In this document: positions 44,141 to 54,628 of the stretch, one piece after another
Position numbering within the stretch: the stretch's first letter is position 1
How the letters are laid out: every line of letters begins with the position of its first letter
Assembly: GCA_029237695.1 (NCBI GenBank)
Contig: CM055275.1
Location: 89,516,433 to 89,580,432 of the forward strand
Reading direction: 5' to 3'
DNA from: Conchocele bisecta
Lineage: Eukaryota; Mollusca; Bivalvia; Lucinida; Thyasiridae
DNA: 64,000 nucleotides
The notes under the pieces: model-generated
The model's input: the letters and a program-made list of their open reading frames with translations, nothing else
What the model was told of the DNA's origin: nothing
Databases searched by the model: none
Position numbers and translations under genes: made by a program

Positions 44141-45445
44141 TGTCTTCGAGTCCAATACGTCGCAAACTCAATCCATACCGCAGACTGGCGTGAAGCCCTC
44201 GGGGCAAAAAGGATGTTGGAGACAGAGTGTCGTTATGTACGACAACCCATCGACGATCGACCAGAACCAGCAGCTCTTAGTCACCGCTTCCCCAACCTCG
44301 GAGCTAACGACGTCATTGTTCCCGGGATACTGTTCGCCCTCGCTTTCTCTATTTCGATAACGTCGACGGACGCGGACCGAACCGTCGTTCAGAACTGGGT
44401 CGCGCTCCATCGTCAAGAAGACCATGATAAAGATTTCTGGTAGATGAGGTGATGTCGATCGACGACAGCGACGTCTACCATTTGCTATCAGGACTGTGGA
44501 AGACGTCACACGAGCTTGAAAACGCTGTCTTCAAGGTTTATTGACTCCAGCAAAATAAAAACGTAACCAAACTTAGAATCGGGGCTGCTAACAAGGTAGA
44601 TAACCAACGCGACGTGACACGCGGTCGCGGGTGCTTACGGCAACCGCTTCTACATTCCGCTCGACTTTGAGTTGCTGGAGAGCAATGCCCTACTATCAGA
44701 GTGCTTTTGGCTGGACCGCCTCGAATACGAACTAACGTTCAACGGACTACGGCCGAGTTTCATAGCACACCGACCAGTTATCGACGTATACGATCGATAA
44801 TGTTTCGATGGTGTACGACATGGTCACGATGACCGAACTAGCGCGATGATCAGAAACCCAGTACGCCGGTCGCGTTGCCATACTTTACGACCGAGTTCTT
44901 CGCCATCCGCATGATGCCCGAAAAAAACAAAAGCTACCACATTGTGGAAATATTAACGTCAACGTACCCGCCCGCTCGATGAAAGGTATACTGATGTTGT
45001 TCGAGATTGCTCGGTTCGAGTCGGTGCTGAAAAACCCGACAGATTCTATAACCCAAAAATCACGAGGTAGAGGTGCGTTCGAGGGAGTCCCCAATCAATC
45101 TATACAGCGGGGTCGTGGGTGGGGGGGGGTCTTCGCGCGCACAACCAGCCAGTGGGATGAATTAAGAAAGCAGTTTGCTGCCGGATATAAGCGCTCTCGG
45201 AGGTTGCAGCAGTTGCTAAAAGGACATGCATATCTCGGCCGTCTCCTCGCGGAGTGAGTTCCTGCATACCAAATAGCGTGTATGGCTAGGACATGGCGAG
45301 CCAGCGACGATGACCAAATACACGGTAGCGGACGCCAAGTTGAGAACGCTAGTGAGGGTGTGACGATCCAGATAAACCAAAGAGGCGGACGGTAGCCGGG
45401 GCATGAAACGTGTTTTACTTATATTATAATTACAGACGCACAACT
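44141..45445 (+). pseudogene. Polinton 1 major capsid protein (hexon-like), broken
   Basis: Plus strand from ATG at 44141. Recognisable islands in shifting frames: an IPLDFELLES segment near 44650-44690, LDRLEYELTFNGLRP near 44715-44755, then KKNKSYH, NVNVPARSMKGILMLFEIA near 44950-45015 and EGVPNQ near 45085. Their order and spacing fit the double jelly-roll major capsid protein known from Polintons and adintoviruses. Every 30-100 nt an indel changes frame. It sits directly before the ATPase gene. Confidence 0.62.
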
Positions 45446-45560
45446 CAAAATCGAAAGATGGTCGATAGCGTATCAGCGATCTACTGATTTAATAAAAAAA
45501 TCATCTAACGATTTATTAATAACATAATTTTGAAAAAATTAAGAAAATCTAGCATCAATA
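45446..45560. other. AT-rich spacer between capsid and ATPase genes
   Basis: Repeats AATCATCTAACGATTTATTA-like words similar to 46190-46230. It may hold transcription signals. Confidence 0.35.
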
Positions 45561-46160
45561 CCATTTCACGATTGGAGATGCTCACTCCGCCATAATATGT
45601 GGGCAGACAGGATGTGGAAAAAACGGTTTTCATCCTCAACTTACCTCGAGGATGCCTACCGCGGATGGCTTTCGGTCACATTGTTGATCCTATGTCCCAC
45701 GTGCGGCACAACGATATTTATCAGCGGTGCCCGTGGATATGGACGACCATGAGGTATACGTTGATTGAGGGGGGGGGGGGGGGGGGGGGGTCCCGGTGAT
45801 AGGCTTCACGATGGTTGCGTGGTTTTATACCAAATTATTTCAGGGCGGAGCCCACCTATACGTGATTGTCGTTGCTAAGCCTAAGGCTGCGATTACCAAA
45901 AAGGAAGGTCATGCTCTCCGAGCTGCATTTTCTGGCCGCCTGCTAGGCAAAAAGAGTATGGAATCCCACTTAAAAATTACAACGCCGTCCTCAAGGATCT
46001 GCGCGAGCAAACGAAATGGGTCGCCCTCTTTCACTGCAGGACCGAGACTCATTCGATGATGTCTTCGAGAGAATGACGTTATCCAACGCGCGCAGGAGCG
46101 CCTGGAGGTTCGACAGATTACTTTCGAAAACTAAGCAGCCAAGCTTCTGCTAAGACTGAT
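45560..46160 (+). pseudogene. Polinton 1 FtsK/HerA-type packaging ATPase, broken
   Basis: A Walker A motif GQTGCGK(T) at 45601-45627 (one extra A in its AAA run) follows SAIIC, the arrangement of the genome-packaging ATPases of Polintons. Later islands: DPMSHVRHNDIYQRCPW (45688-45740), FQGGAHLYVI near the expected Walker B position (Asp lost), then LREQTKWVALF-type sequence to ~46050. A 22-base G run (45769-45790) and several indels break it. Confidence 0.75.
45769..45790. repeat. 22-base G homopolymer inside the ATPase gene
   Basis: Uninterrupted G run in the middle of coding sequence. It looks like slippage or a consensus error. Confidence 0.9.
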
Positions 46161-46440
46161 CAACCAACTGTTTTAAGTTATCAACTAAATCTAAACGATT
46201 TATTTAATAATTAAATAATTTTGTAAAAATTAGGAAATTATAAAATTAGGAAAATTTGCAATGTAATAGCTATTGCATATGCTTAGCAATTGCTGAACAA
46301 ATGCTGAATAATGCTTGACAATATGCTGAATTAATGCTGAACAAATGCTAAATAATGCTTGAACAAACTGCTGAACAAATGTTACTGACAATTAACATGA
46401 AACAATACTGAACAATGGTTAAAATGTTAACAAATTTTGG
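46161..46440. repeat. AT-rich segment with GCTGAACAAATGCT repeats
   Basis: 46275-46425 repeats (TG)CTGAACAAATGCTGAATAATG about eight times with drift. Non-coding. Confidence 0.75.
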
Positions 46441-47748
46441 TGCTCCGCAGCCGAGCTTTGTTGCGAGCTATAATGGTGATCATAAGTATCGGGTGGTGCG
46501 CATTTATTATTTTTGTATTATTAAAATATGTTAAGTGGGATGAGGGAAGTGTTAGAATTGTTAAATAATTTTAAGAAAAATGAACTGTGGACGAATTCTC
46601 GATCAGCCTTATAGAAGAAAACCTCAACTACGATGCCAACAATAATGATCGACAGAGCAATTCGGAATCGGGGGTTGGTATTGGGTGAGTGCAAAACTGC
46701 AACGACTCCGAATGAAAATGAAATGACGGCGCGACGAGAGCGGCTAGCTGCGTGGTTGATGGGGGACAATCGGAGCATTATCTCGGTAGGCGGTCTGCTC
46801 AGTTTTTCAGGTGGTATAGATGTCAGATGCGGAGATCGATAAATGTATGCGCGATACGAAATCCAAATTGGGAAGCAGAGAAGACAAAAAACTCTTGGAT
46901 CGGCGGCTTATTCATTTGTTTACGACTACCGCCGTTAGTAGGACTTCTCCCTATACAAACACTGCCCGGGTTTGATGATGATCTAGAGTCTGACCCTTTT
47001 ATAGGTCACACTCTTAGAACGGCATAGCTGCTCAATTTATCACAAGTTTGGAATGTACTTAGCTCACTAACAACCGCGTTGACCAGGGGTAAACACTGTC
47101 AATTTGGACATATATGCCCACGATATAAGCTCTAATATTAATTTTATAACTGATGGACACAAGACACACCCAACGAGGAGTGACGAGTTGAACCGATTGC
47201 TCCAACACAATCAACCAGAGTGTTACTCCGGCAACTGGATGATACGCATATAAAAAATCCCAAAAAAGACAGGCAAGATCTGGGCGGGCGGCGGCTGCCA
47301 CCGAAAAATGTTAAACAAGATAAAATACTCGCGAGCTTCGAGAGACTAAAATTCCAATCGAGATTTGGGGGGTTTGCTATCGGGGACGGGACGAGATCTG
47401 GGTAATGTGACGGATGAGGAGATCAGGGGGGGTGGAGGAGACAGCAAAACATCTGAATACAGAGTTGAGTACAACAAACACCCCAATTCACGAATTGGAA
47501 GCACCACTCACACCCGAATACAACTACGTTGGAGTTGGGCGAATCCGATTGAACCCAAAAATTCGTGTGAATTGGAGTTGGGTGTGGTGGTGGTTTGGCA
47601 GTTGTTGGTGCCCTGTGCGTTTGGAAATCCCAAAAAAAAACCTGCAGTGTTCGGAAGAAAGTTACGAAACACCAATCATCAACAATGTTGAATTGGATGC
47701 GCACATTTAAACTTGATCGCGACCCTTTTATTTGCATATAATTATAAC
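46441..47748 (+). pseudogene. Polinton 1 unresolved coding-like region
   Basis: A short frame with a membrane segment (ISIGWCAFIIFVLLKYV from ATG 46473) is followed by frames with DANNNDRQ (46620), LPGFDDDLESDPFIGHTLR (46960-47025), CYSGNW (47221) and TPIHELEAPLTPEYNYVGVG (47470-47540). The cysteine protease expected in Polintons could lie here, but I see no diagnostic motif. Confidence 0.3.
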
Positions 47749-47749
47749 A

Positions 47750-47985
47750 ATGGCTGGAACAGATGGTAAAATGTTAGTGAATGCGCTTTATCACGCGTGG
47801 GATATCGGGTATCAGTATCGCGGTATGCTGTCTATCAAAGATGGCCCTAGGAGGAACCGCACCCAAATTGGACTTTACTGTGAGAGACGTAGGGCTCGCG
47901 ACCTTTAGATGTGCGGCCGCAGTTTGGACCCGAGATTATCTAGTTAAAGCTGGATTTCTACAGTATAATATATTGGAAATAAATG
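47750..47985 (+). pseudogene. small Polinton gene upstream of the 48 kb membrane protein
   Basis: ATG at 47750 gives GTDGKMLVNALYHAWDIGYQ and, after a frameshift, AVWTRDYLVKAGFLQYN. The C-terminal half matches the tail of the Polinton 2 ORF ending at 62466 (AIWTRDYIIKAGILPPDIW). Confidence 0.6.
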
Positions 47986-48425
47986 GCTTCAATCGCAGTA
48001 ATAGTAGGTGGTGCGCTTGGTAAAACGCATTGGCGTTCAGCTGGTAGCAAAACTTTTATATTCTCTTAAATGAAAAGCTCGAACGTGGATGAGGAGCGTA
48101 GCGTCATGATTTAGCTGTAGAACAAACTCAATAGCGCAAAGGAAGCATGGTCGAAAAAACGAAACGCCCATTGGACTGGGTCAATGAAGAGCTTCGCCGG
48201 CGAAAATCACGCCGCGCAACTTTTCAGACGGTGAAAGAAGCAACCGAGAGTACGCGCTGGCATATCCGCACAAAAGTCTCGATCAATGGAACCGCGAGCC
48301 CCAACTTTTCAGATTTCTATGTACCGTCAGAGCCCCAAAAGGACCGCGAGATCGCGTTTCATTCATCGTGGGGAAAGGGTGTGGTGGGTCTCGCCGGCTA
48401 TTTTATTCAATCGAGCTCATTTTAA
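47986..48425 (+). pseudogene. Polinton 1 copy of the short membrane-anchored protein
   Basis: Collinear with 62468-62899: ASIAVIVGGALG start, then KLNSAKEAW, DWVNEELRR, and PNFSDFYVPSEPQKDREIAF (48300-48360). Broken by about five indels. Confidence 0.8.
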
Positions 48426-48474
48426 ATTTAATTAATTATAACAATTTTTTTTGTATTAAAATATATTTATAGAA

Positions 48475-48866
48475 CGATGTTAGTTGGACGAACTTTTATG
48501 ACGCTATGATCGAATGTGGCTACACTGCCCAAAAACATCGTTTACCTGGTGCGCAAAGAGTATGATTCGTCTGGCCGAGTTTGTCTCGAGACGTGGGCGC
48601 GAGGACGAAAAAGCGGCCACCCTTTTCGCCAAAGCGGATGTTAGATTCTCCACCAATACCTGGGTGATTGGACTCCCATCGGAATTGGATGAATTTGATT
48701 CCCTCTCCTGTTCAACCAAAACTTGATTGGTGGCTGCAGCGAAACTTTCCAAACAAAGTTTATTATTAAAAGAGCAGTTCCGGACGAACTGGCGAGGGCA
48801 TGTTGGGAGATTTAAATAATATAAGAAGGGATATTGTTCGAATATTAGAATATTCGCATATACAGG
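48475..48866 (+). pseudogene. region corresponding to 62960-63278, unknown
   Basis: Shares (C/G)GCTACAC.GCC, ACATCGTTTACCTGGTGC, GACGAAAAA.CGGCCACCC and CTTTTCGC.AAAGCGGATG with Polinton 2. Frame breaks in both copies prevent a reliable protein; one frame gives EDEKAATLFAKADVRFS. Confidence 0.45.
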
Positions 48867-49908
48867 ATGAAAAGGCGCAAACTTGATACCAATCTTAACG
48901 CGCAAGCTGTCGATTACTTACTATAGACCCGCGGCTACTGGGAAGGGACTCGCGGCCATCAAGAAACCTCGCGGCGGCGACAGGTTTCAGAAAACGCTGT
49001 AAAGGAATGGATCAAGAAGCTGGCCATATGGCAGATCTATTTACCCGCGCCTCACAATATTCCGCGCCACAAAATTCGACGTTCCGAGTGCCGAACCAAG
49101 TTCACCAGGCGGATCTCCTGTTTTCTCCCTACGATCGCGTCGTTCGGTCGCAAAACGTACAAGTAGCACTGGGACAATTCGTTGACGTAGCGAGTCGTTA
49201 CAAGGGGGCTGAGCGTTGGCCACTAAAGAGATAAGGAAGTGGCCGAGGCTCTTTCCCGAATTATAAGAGGGTCCTCTCAAATGGCCGAATCTTTCCAGGT
49301 CGATACCGGCCGCGAAGTTCATGGGCGCGGGTCTCTCATCTATTGTTAAGCTTAAAGTTTTCTATCAGACGCGGCCGGCGTCAACATCCACCGGGACCAG
49401 GGGGATCGCTGGAAACGCTTCAATCGGAACCCTGGCTGAGAGAGACTGTTCGGACACCAATACGCTAATAGAACTTGTAGAACCTCATTCACGATCGACC
49501 GAGTGGGTGGCCAGACTGCCCGCGGTGGTCTCCGACTGAAGGATAGAGGTGACCAGAATGATTGGTAAGAACCTGTAGATGCTATCAAGTTTAAAAAGGG
49601 TGACGAAGCAAGGCCATCTGCCGTCTCGCCGCGGGCGACCAGTTGGTTTTAGAGGTGCAGCGGCTTACATTCAGATATTGACGTCCGGTACCTTATCCAC
49701 CGGGATGAGATCGAAGGTGGCAGCCGCCGCCGCGACTGATCCCGTGTGGTCAATGAAAGGTATATCATCCTGGATCCGCTCTATTACCAAACCTGATGAG
49801 CCGTGCTCTTATTATTTGACTGATGGTCCATCTCGCAGTTTTGTTCGCGAAGAACTTCTTATGTGCCTTCTGACACACCAGCTACCCCCGGTTCGTCGAT
49901 TCTTTTAG
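48867..49908 (+). pseudogene. Polinton 1 integrase, broken
   Basis: From the ATG at 48867 (KRRKLDTNLN) through HQADLLFSPYDR (first catalytic Asp, 49112) and a degraded D/E region (49295-49420). The C-terminal domain is better kept in the frame 49579-49908 (ATDPVWSMKGI, ITKPDEPCSYYLTDGPSRSF). It ends convergently with the polymerase gene. RVE-type integrase inserts the linear element into the host genome. Confidence 0.85.
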
Positions 49909-49929
49909 AGATGTTCGGTATGTATTCCG

Positions 49930-52900
49930 TCTGGTTAACGAGTCTTTTATCGTAGTACGCCGGAGAGTCCTAATTTTTTTTTTGACAGTACGTTTTCATA
50001 AACACCGTCTTTCATTTTAAATCCTCTATTTTGCGCTACAATCTATAATGTGTTTTTCCAATCTTCTGTAGTTTCAACATAGTACTCGTTTAATCAATCC
50101 CATTTAAATTGTTTAGTTCTCTTCGTACATTCTTTCGCCAGAGTTTTTATTAATTTTAATTTGTTCCAAAAATTATCTTGAGTGAAATTAATTTTTTCTA
50201 CGAAATAAAACGAACTAGATAACGCTATCGCCCTATTCCCCGCTAAATTCCATTTGAAAAAGTCCGGGCTCTCTTTCGCTCCATTTTCCCAAGACACCCA
50301 TTTATTTTTTTCTTTTTCAATCGTCTAGTAAGTTAGGTCTAATCAATTCCTCTATCGTTTTTCCACTAACTCTATATTTCCATACTTTCTGTATCCATCT
50401 GTATCTATTCAAAGTCTTCTCTTTTTACATATTTTTCTTAGAAATGCGTAGTAAAATTCAACATTCTCCAATTTAGCTAGTTGATTAAACCGTATTCCCA
50501 CAGTGGAAAGGGGCTCTTTACTGCACACCGGGGTCTTTTCGGAAGAGAAGATATTTCGTACGATCTCCTATCTCTGCCAAATCATCAAAGAATGCTGATC
50601 TTACGCTTTGTCAACACAGGTTGCGTCGTGTGTATATGTCGTATTTAAATGTCTCTCTTTTGCCTACTATCATTTTTCCACAACACGATTTGCCTAATAT
50701 TTCAATTATATCCGCTACTGGTTTCTTATTTGGTTATACAATCGCCTGTTTCGTTCTTGCGGCTGTAAACTTCTTTTGCGAACCATTCGAAGGGTTTACC
50801 ACTACTAATATAAATCTTTAACACGATGAACTCCCGTTATTTCTAGGCCGTGTTTTTTAAATACCATTTTCAACAGTGGCGCGTACAGCAATACTTTAGT
50901 GGCCGACATAGATCCCACCTAATTTTCTTCATTTCCTATAGTTCTTTCCAGTATTTTCTTCCAAATATTTTAAAATGTGTGTGGGAACTTCATCAACCTT
51001 CTCTTCTCTGTTTATAAATATTGGGGGGACATTTCAGAAAACCTTATGTTTTATGTTGGGTGGATCTTCTTTTATACCACTCCGCAAAACCTAACCAGTT
51101 CAGATAAAACTCTTTTAACAAAAACTTTTGAATAAATTTGGGTTTATGTGGGGTATCTATATGGTGTATAGTTTCTCTTCCCACACGGCTCTCTTTATTT
51201 AACGATAGATAAATATAAACGCGTTTGCATTCGTACCAAAACAGCCTTGCAAGATTTGTAATTTTCATTGAGGAAGTAAGATCTAATTTATTTGAAAAAA
51301 ACAGCTTCTGCTATCGTGTAAATACTATTGATGGACCGCCAACTAGAGCGTCCTTCATATTTGTTATGTTTCTTCCCCTTTGGTGATATTGAGCATCCCT
51401 CCGGTATAAATCGTCTTTGAAGATTTTCTGTTCTTTAATGGTTCTCCTAATAAATATTATGTATAGCTACTCCAGGTAGTGTTACCGCAATTTTGAAAAT
51501 ATCACACCTCTGTGTTTTTAATTTTCACACATTTTTTCCACCGATTTAGGAACGGTGCTACATCTAAATCGTTATAATTTTTCAACCTATCTCTGAAAAG
51601 ATTTTCATATATTTTCTTCGAAAAATTCTACGAATTTACTTATTTATGTTTTCGTCCTATTAACATTTTCCCAGATTGTTGGAATACCAATTCTCTATAC
51701 CGGTAGTCCTGGGTTAGCCAGTTTGTCTGGAGATCGAACCACTCATAAGGAAAAGAAGATTTTCTGTCCTGTGCTAGTCGTAGGCCTTTTATCCAACTAT
51801 ATAACTTACACCAGGGTCTAGATAAAGTATTACATCAAGAATCTAATTCTGGTGTAAATAGAAAATATTGTTGCGATTGCAACGTTTTCCGACCATTACT
51901 TTCTTTTGTTGTTGATGTTCAGTTCGCCTACTAGGTAATTTCTTTATAAGTTTATTATAGTACTTACTGCTGTTTAAAACCTATAACGGTACGTGCTCTA
52001 TCACTGTTCGATATTGGCGATTTGGTTTTTACGTAAATATTCCGTATTAAACTTATATCTTGACCAAACTTCTTCTCTTATAGCTTTTCCCTGGACTTTC
52101 AAATCTTCTATGAATTTTTCTATAAGTTTTGCGGGATCTTTATCACAAATATGAGTTACTGTTCCTGAGAATTTATCTCCTATACTAACGCTTGCGGAAC
52201 GTGCTCAGCTTCGTACTCTAAACTATTACCGGTAGTTTCAACTTCTGGTGGAGATACGCTTCAAATCGTATATAATCTGGATATGGTTAAAGAGTAGTGT
52301 CTCAACCGATCTTTTTATCTTTACCCGTTCTTGGAATTCGCATTCCCACATAACTACTAGGATGAATTCTTTGCTTTTTCTAATAACTTAATTCTTTCAT
52401 TGTGGATGAGCCGTTATTCTTTTTTTGCTTTGCATGAATCTCACACCCGTGCCCTGTTACAGCTCGTGTTTGATATACGGTATTGGTTCTGGACCAGTAT
52501 CCATCTTACCGGAGCTCTAATATCAAATTCTTTCACCTCCGTGTCGCACTGTTCGTGGTGAATGTGAATTCCTCCGCTTTTTCCTCAGAAAGAATACATC
52601 CAATCGATCGCCCCATATCTGTTAGAACCTTTTGTAAAACGCTTTCTCGAACGACGAACGCGGGCGCTCTAATAATGTACCATCCATACTATTTTTGTCT
52701 AACCTTCATACATTTTTGGTCAGATGTCTCTTTATATTTAATCGCTGTCGTGAATTTCTGTTTGCAATTATCGCAGCGTAAATTCTAGTTAGGTTTTTTT
52801 AAGGTTTTTTAATCAGAAATGCGTGATCATATTAACTGTCTTATTGTCATGGTTTATACCTATTGCCTTAAGTGTGCTGGTACCTTTTTCAACCTCCATA

Positions 52901-53942
52901 CATTACATTCGGTGGGTTGTAATACTTCTATACCGATTTTATAAAAACTATATCAACCTTTTTCAGATCTGAAAAAAGGAATTGGGTGAAACCACATTAC
53001 TACAAAATATTGCTTACTAATTCTTTTCCGCCGTTTCTGTACATCTGTCGGGTCTTTTATCTGTCATATGCATAGTAGAACCTGAACTGACCAAAGGACG
53101 TCATTTATACTTCATCTAAAGAAATACATACCTCTTTTTATTCTTCAGCCATTCTGGAAGTTCTCATCTGCGCTTCTCTGGATTGTAGTCCCAATTCTAT
53201 TCCCTACTACCCTGTATTAGCTTTACGTAAACCTCTACCAAATACAAACTTCCACTTTGTATTCGGTCTGTCTATTTTTATCGGACTTTTATTCTGTGTT
53301 TGCTCCTTATTCTGACAGCCATTTTTTAACGGTTTTCATTGATGATAGTGGTTCGCTACCACCGAGATTTTTGTGAAATATTATAGTTTTAGGTTTTCCA
53401 TTTTTAATTTCCTCCATATGTTCTAGCTTGTAAGAATATGAATATCTCAAATAAAAAATTGGTTGTTAGATACGGAGCGAGTTTATCGGACATGCGTTCA
53501 GACTCGTTAATGTTAATGTTTTTACGAAAGGATAATGTAACTACCCGTCTTCCATTTTCTACCTTTTCCAATGTTTCATCGTGAGCCCCCAATATTTCTT
53601 CACCTTTTTCCACTATCGCGCTAACGATAGATTTTTTCTTATTATTATTTTGGCGTCTAATTTGGGACAAATTATTTGTGCTTGAAGGTTTGATTACACT
53701 AGCCCTTAACCCCGCAATACTTTCTTTTTGAATTCTGTTACCTACTTCCTCCGCTTTGGATATATCTTTAAAGGCTCCTCGTTTGTGGGCGCGGGTAAAC
53801 CGCTTCATAAACGCCTCATTCTTTGTGGCATTTATCAGCTTTGTCAACCCCCTAACTCTCAACCGTTTACTATAAGTAATCCCTAGAGATTCGGCTTCTC
53901 TCTCAAACTTTCTATTTCTGCTCTAGTTTCTGACGTTATCAT
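49930..53942 (-). pseudogene. Polinton 1 family-B DNA polymerase, broken
   Basis: Minus strand from ATG at 53942. The N-terminal frame (53862-53404) starts LTKLINATKNEAFMKRFTRA. Further on are IREEVWSRYKF (~52060), HKPKFIQKFLLKEFYLNWLG (~51110), a palm-like KKPVADIIEILGKSCCGK (~50700, place of motif B), NQLAKLENVEFYYAFLRK (~50470), DTDGYRKYG (~50400, place of the DTDS motif C) and ESPDFFKWNLAGN (~50260). Order and size (~1300 codons) fit the protein-primed polymerase of Polintons. Frames shift throughout. Confidence 0.72.
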
Positions 53943-54059
53943 ATTTTCTGTAATATACTTTTGTATAACCTATGAAATTTATCTGTTCAATTGGTCTTGA
54001 AAATTTCATTATGTTTTTTTCACTTCTAATTGAATATAAACATAAACATATACATATAT

Positions 54060-54285
54060 ATGGAGTGTGAGACTTGTTGTAAGACGTTTACGCGTAAAGA
54101 ATATCTACGAAGGCATCTAGCGAGACGTAGATTAAAAAAATTCCTTGTGTCCCCCGCAATTTCAATGCCCCAGATGCCCTTGTAAATTCATTAGTGCCCA
54201 AACTCTTTGTAGACATAAGCAACTACACTGTCAGGTGGCTACAGGTGAACGTGGTAGACTAAGAGCTGGTAGAATTAGTTGCTGA
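54060..54285 (+). pseudogene. two-finger zinc-finger gene overlapping the right TIR
   Basis: ATG at 54060, first finger CETCCKTF...YLRRHLARR, second finger CPRCPCKF...LCRHKQLHC, stop at 54283. The two fingers are in different frames; a run of seven A at 54134-54140 is the likely slip. From ~54136 on it lies in the TIR, so the second half is duplicated at the left end. A small DNA- or RNA-binding protein is the natural reading. Confidence 0.6.
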
Positions 54286-54623
54286 TCTGCGAAATAAATT
54301 ATCTATATTGGAGGAGAAAAATGGGGTGTTGGAATATAAACTATCACTCGTGGGCACATTTAAATCAGAAACTTATTAGAATAAATTCATAAATTGGTGT
54401 CAAAAATAAATCCTTTTTAAGACTATTGTTTTTATCTGTTCAATTGGAGCCGTGAAAACAACATGATGTATTTATGACACCAATTTTGAATTTTTCGTGG
54501 TTGGTGGGAGACAATTTCCTCGTTAACCAATTTTTGATTTTTCGGGGGGTGGTGGAGTAGTATAGAGGGTGGAGAAATGATACCACCGTTAGGTGGTATC
54601 ATTTTGAATCCCTCTATACTACT
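54136..54623. repeat. Polinton 1 right TIR
   Basis: Inverted partner of 35751-36235, ending with the 68-bp hairpin unit 54556-54623. Confidence 0.9.
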
Positions 54624-54628
54624 GTTGC

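Larger units (their letters stand above)
35751..54623. mobile_element. Polinton 1 (Maverick), 18.9 kb, terminal repeats complete
   Basis: Begins AGTAGTATAGAGGG and ends CCCTCTATACTACT with ~485-bp inverted repeats and a GTTGC duplication. It encodes, mostly in broken frames, all core Polinton functions (family-B polymerase, integrase, packaging ATPase, hexon-like capsid protein, penton) plus accessory genes. No cysteine protease could be identified. Frames shift every 50-200 nt, far more than in Polinton 2, through single-base gains and losses including a 22-base G run. Either it is old or this multicopy stretch has a poorly corrected consensus. Confidence 0.9.

Noticed and set aside
44168..44509. 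113-codon - strand ORF
   Set aside because: Antisense to the hexon-like gene, where ordered capsid motifs are on the plus strand.
46441..47748. Adenovirus-type cysteine protease expected in a complete Polinton
   Set aside because: Position is plausible, but no catalytic His/Asp/Cys context could be recognised in the broken frames.
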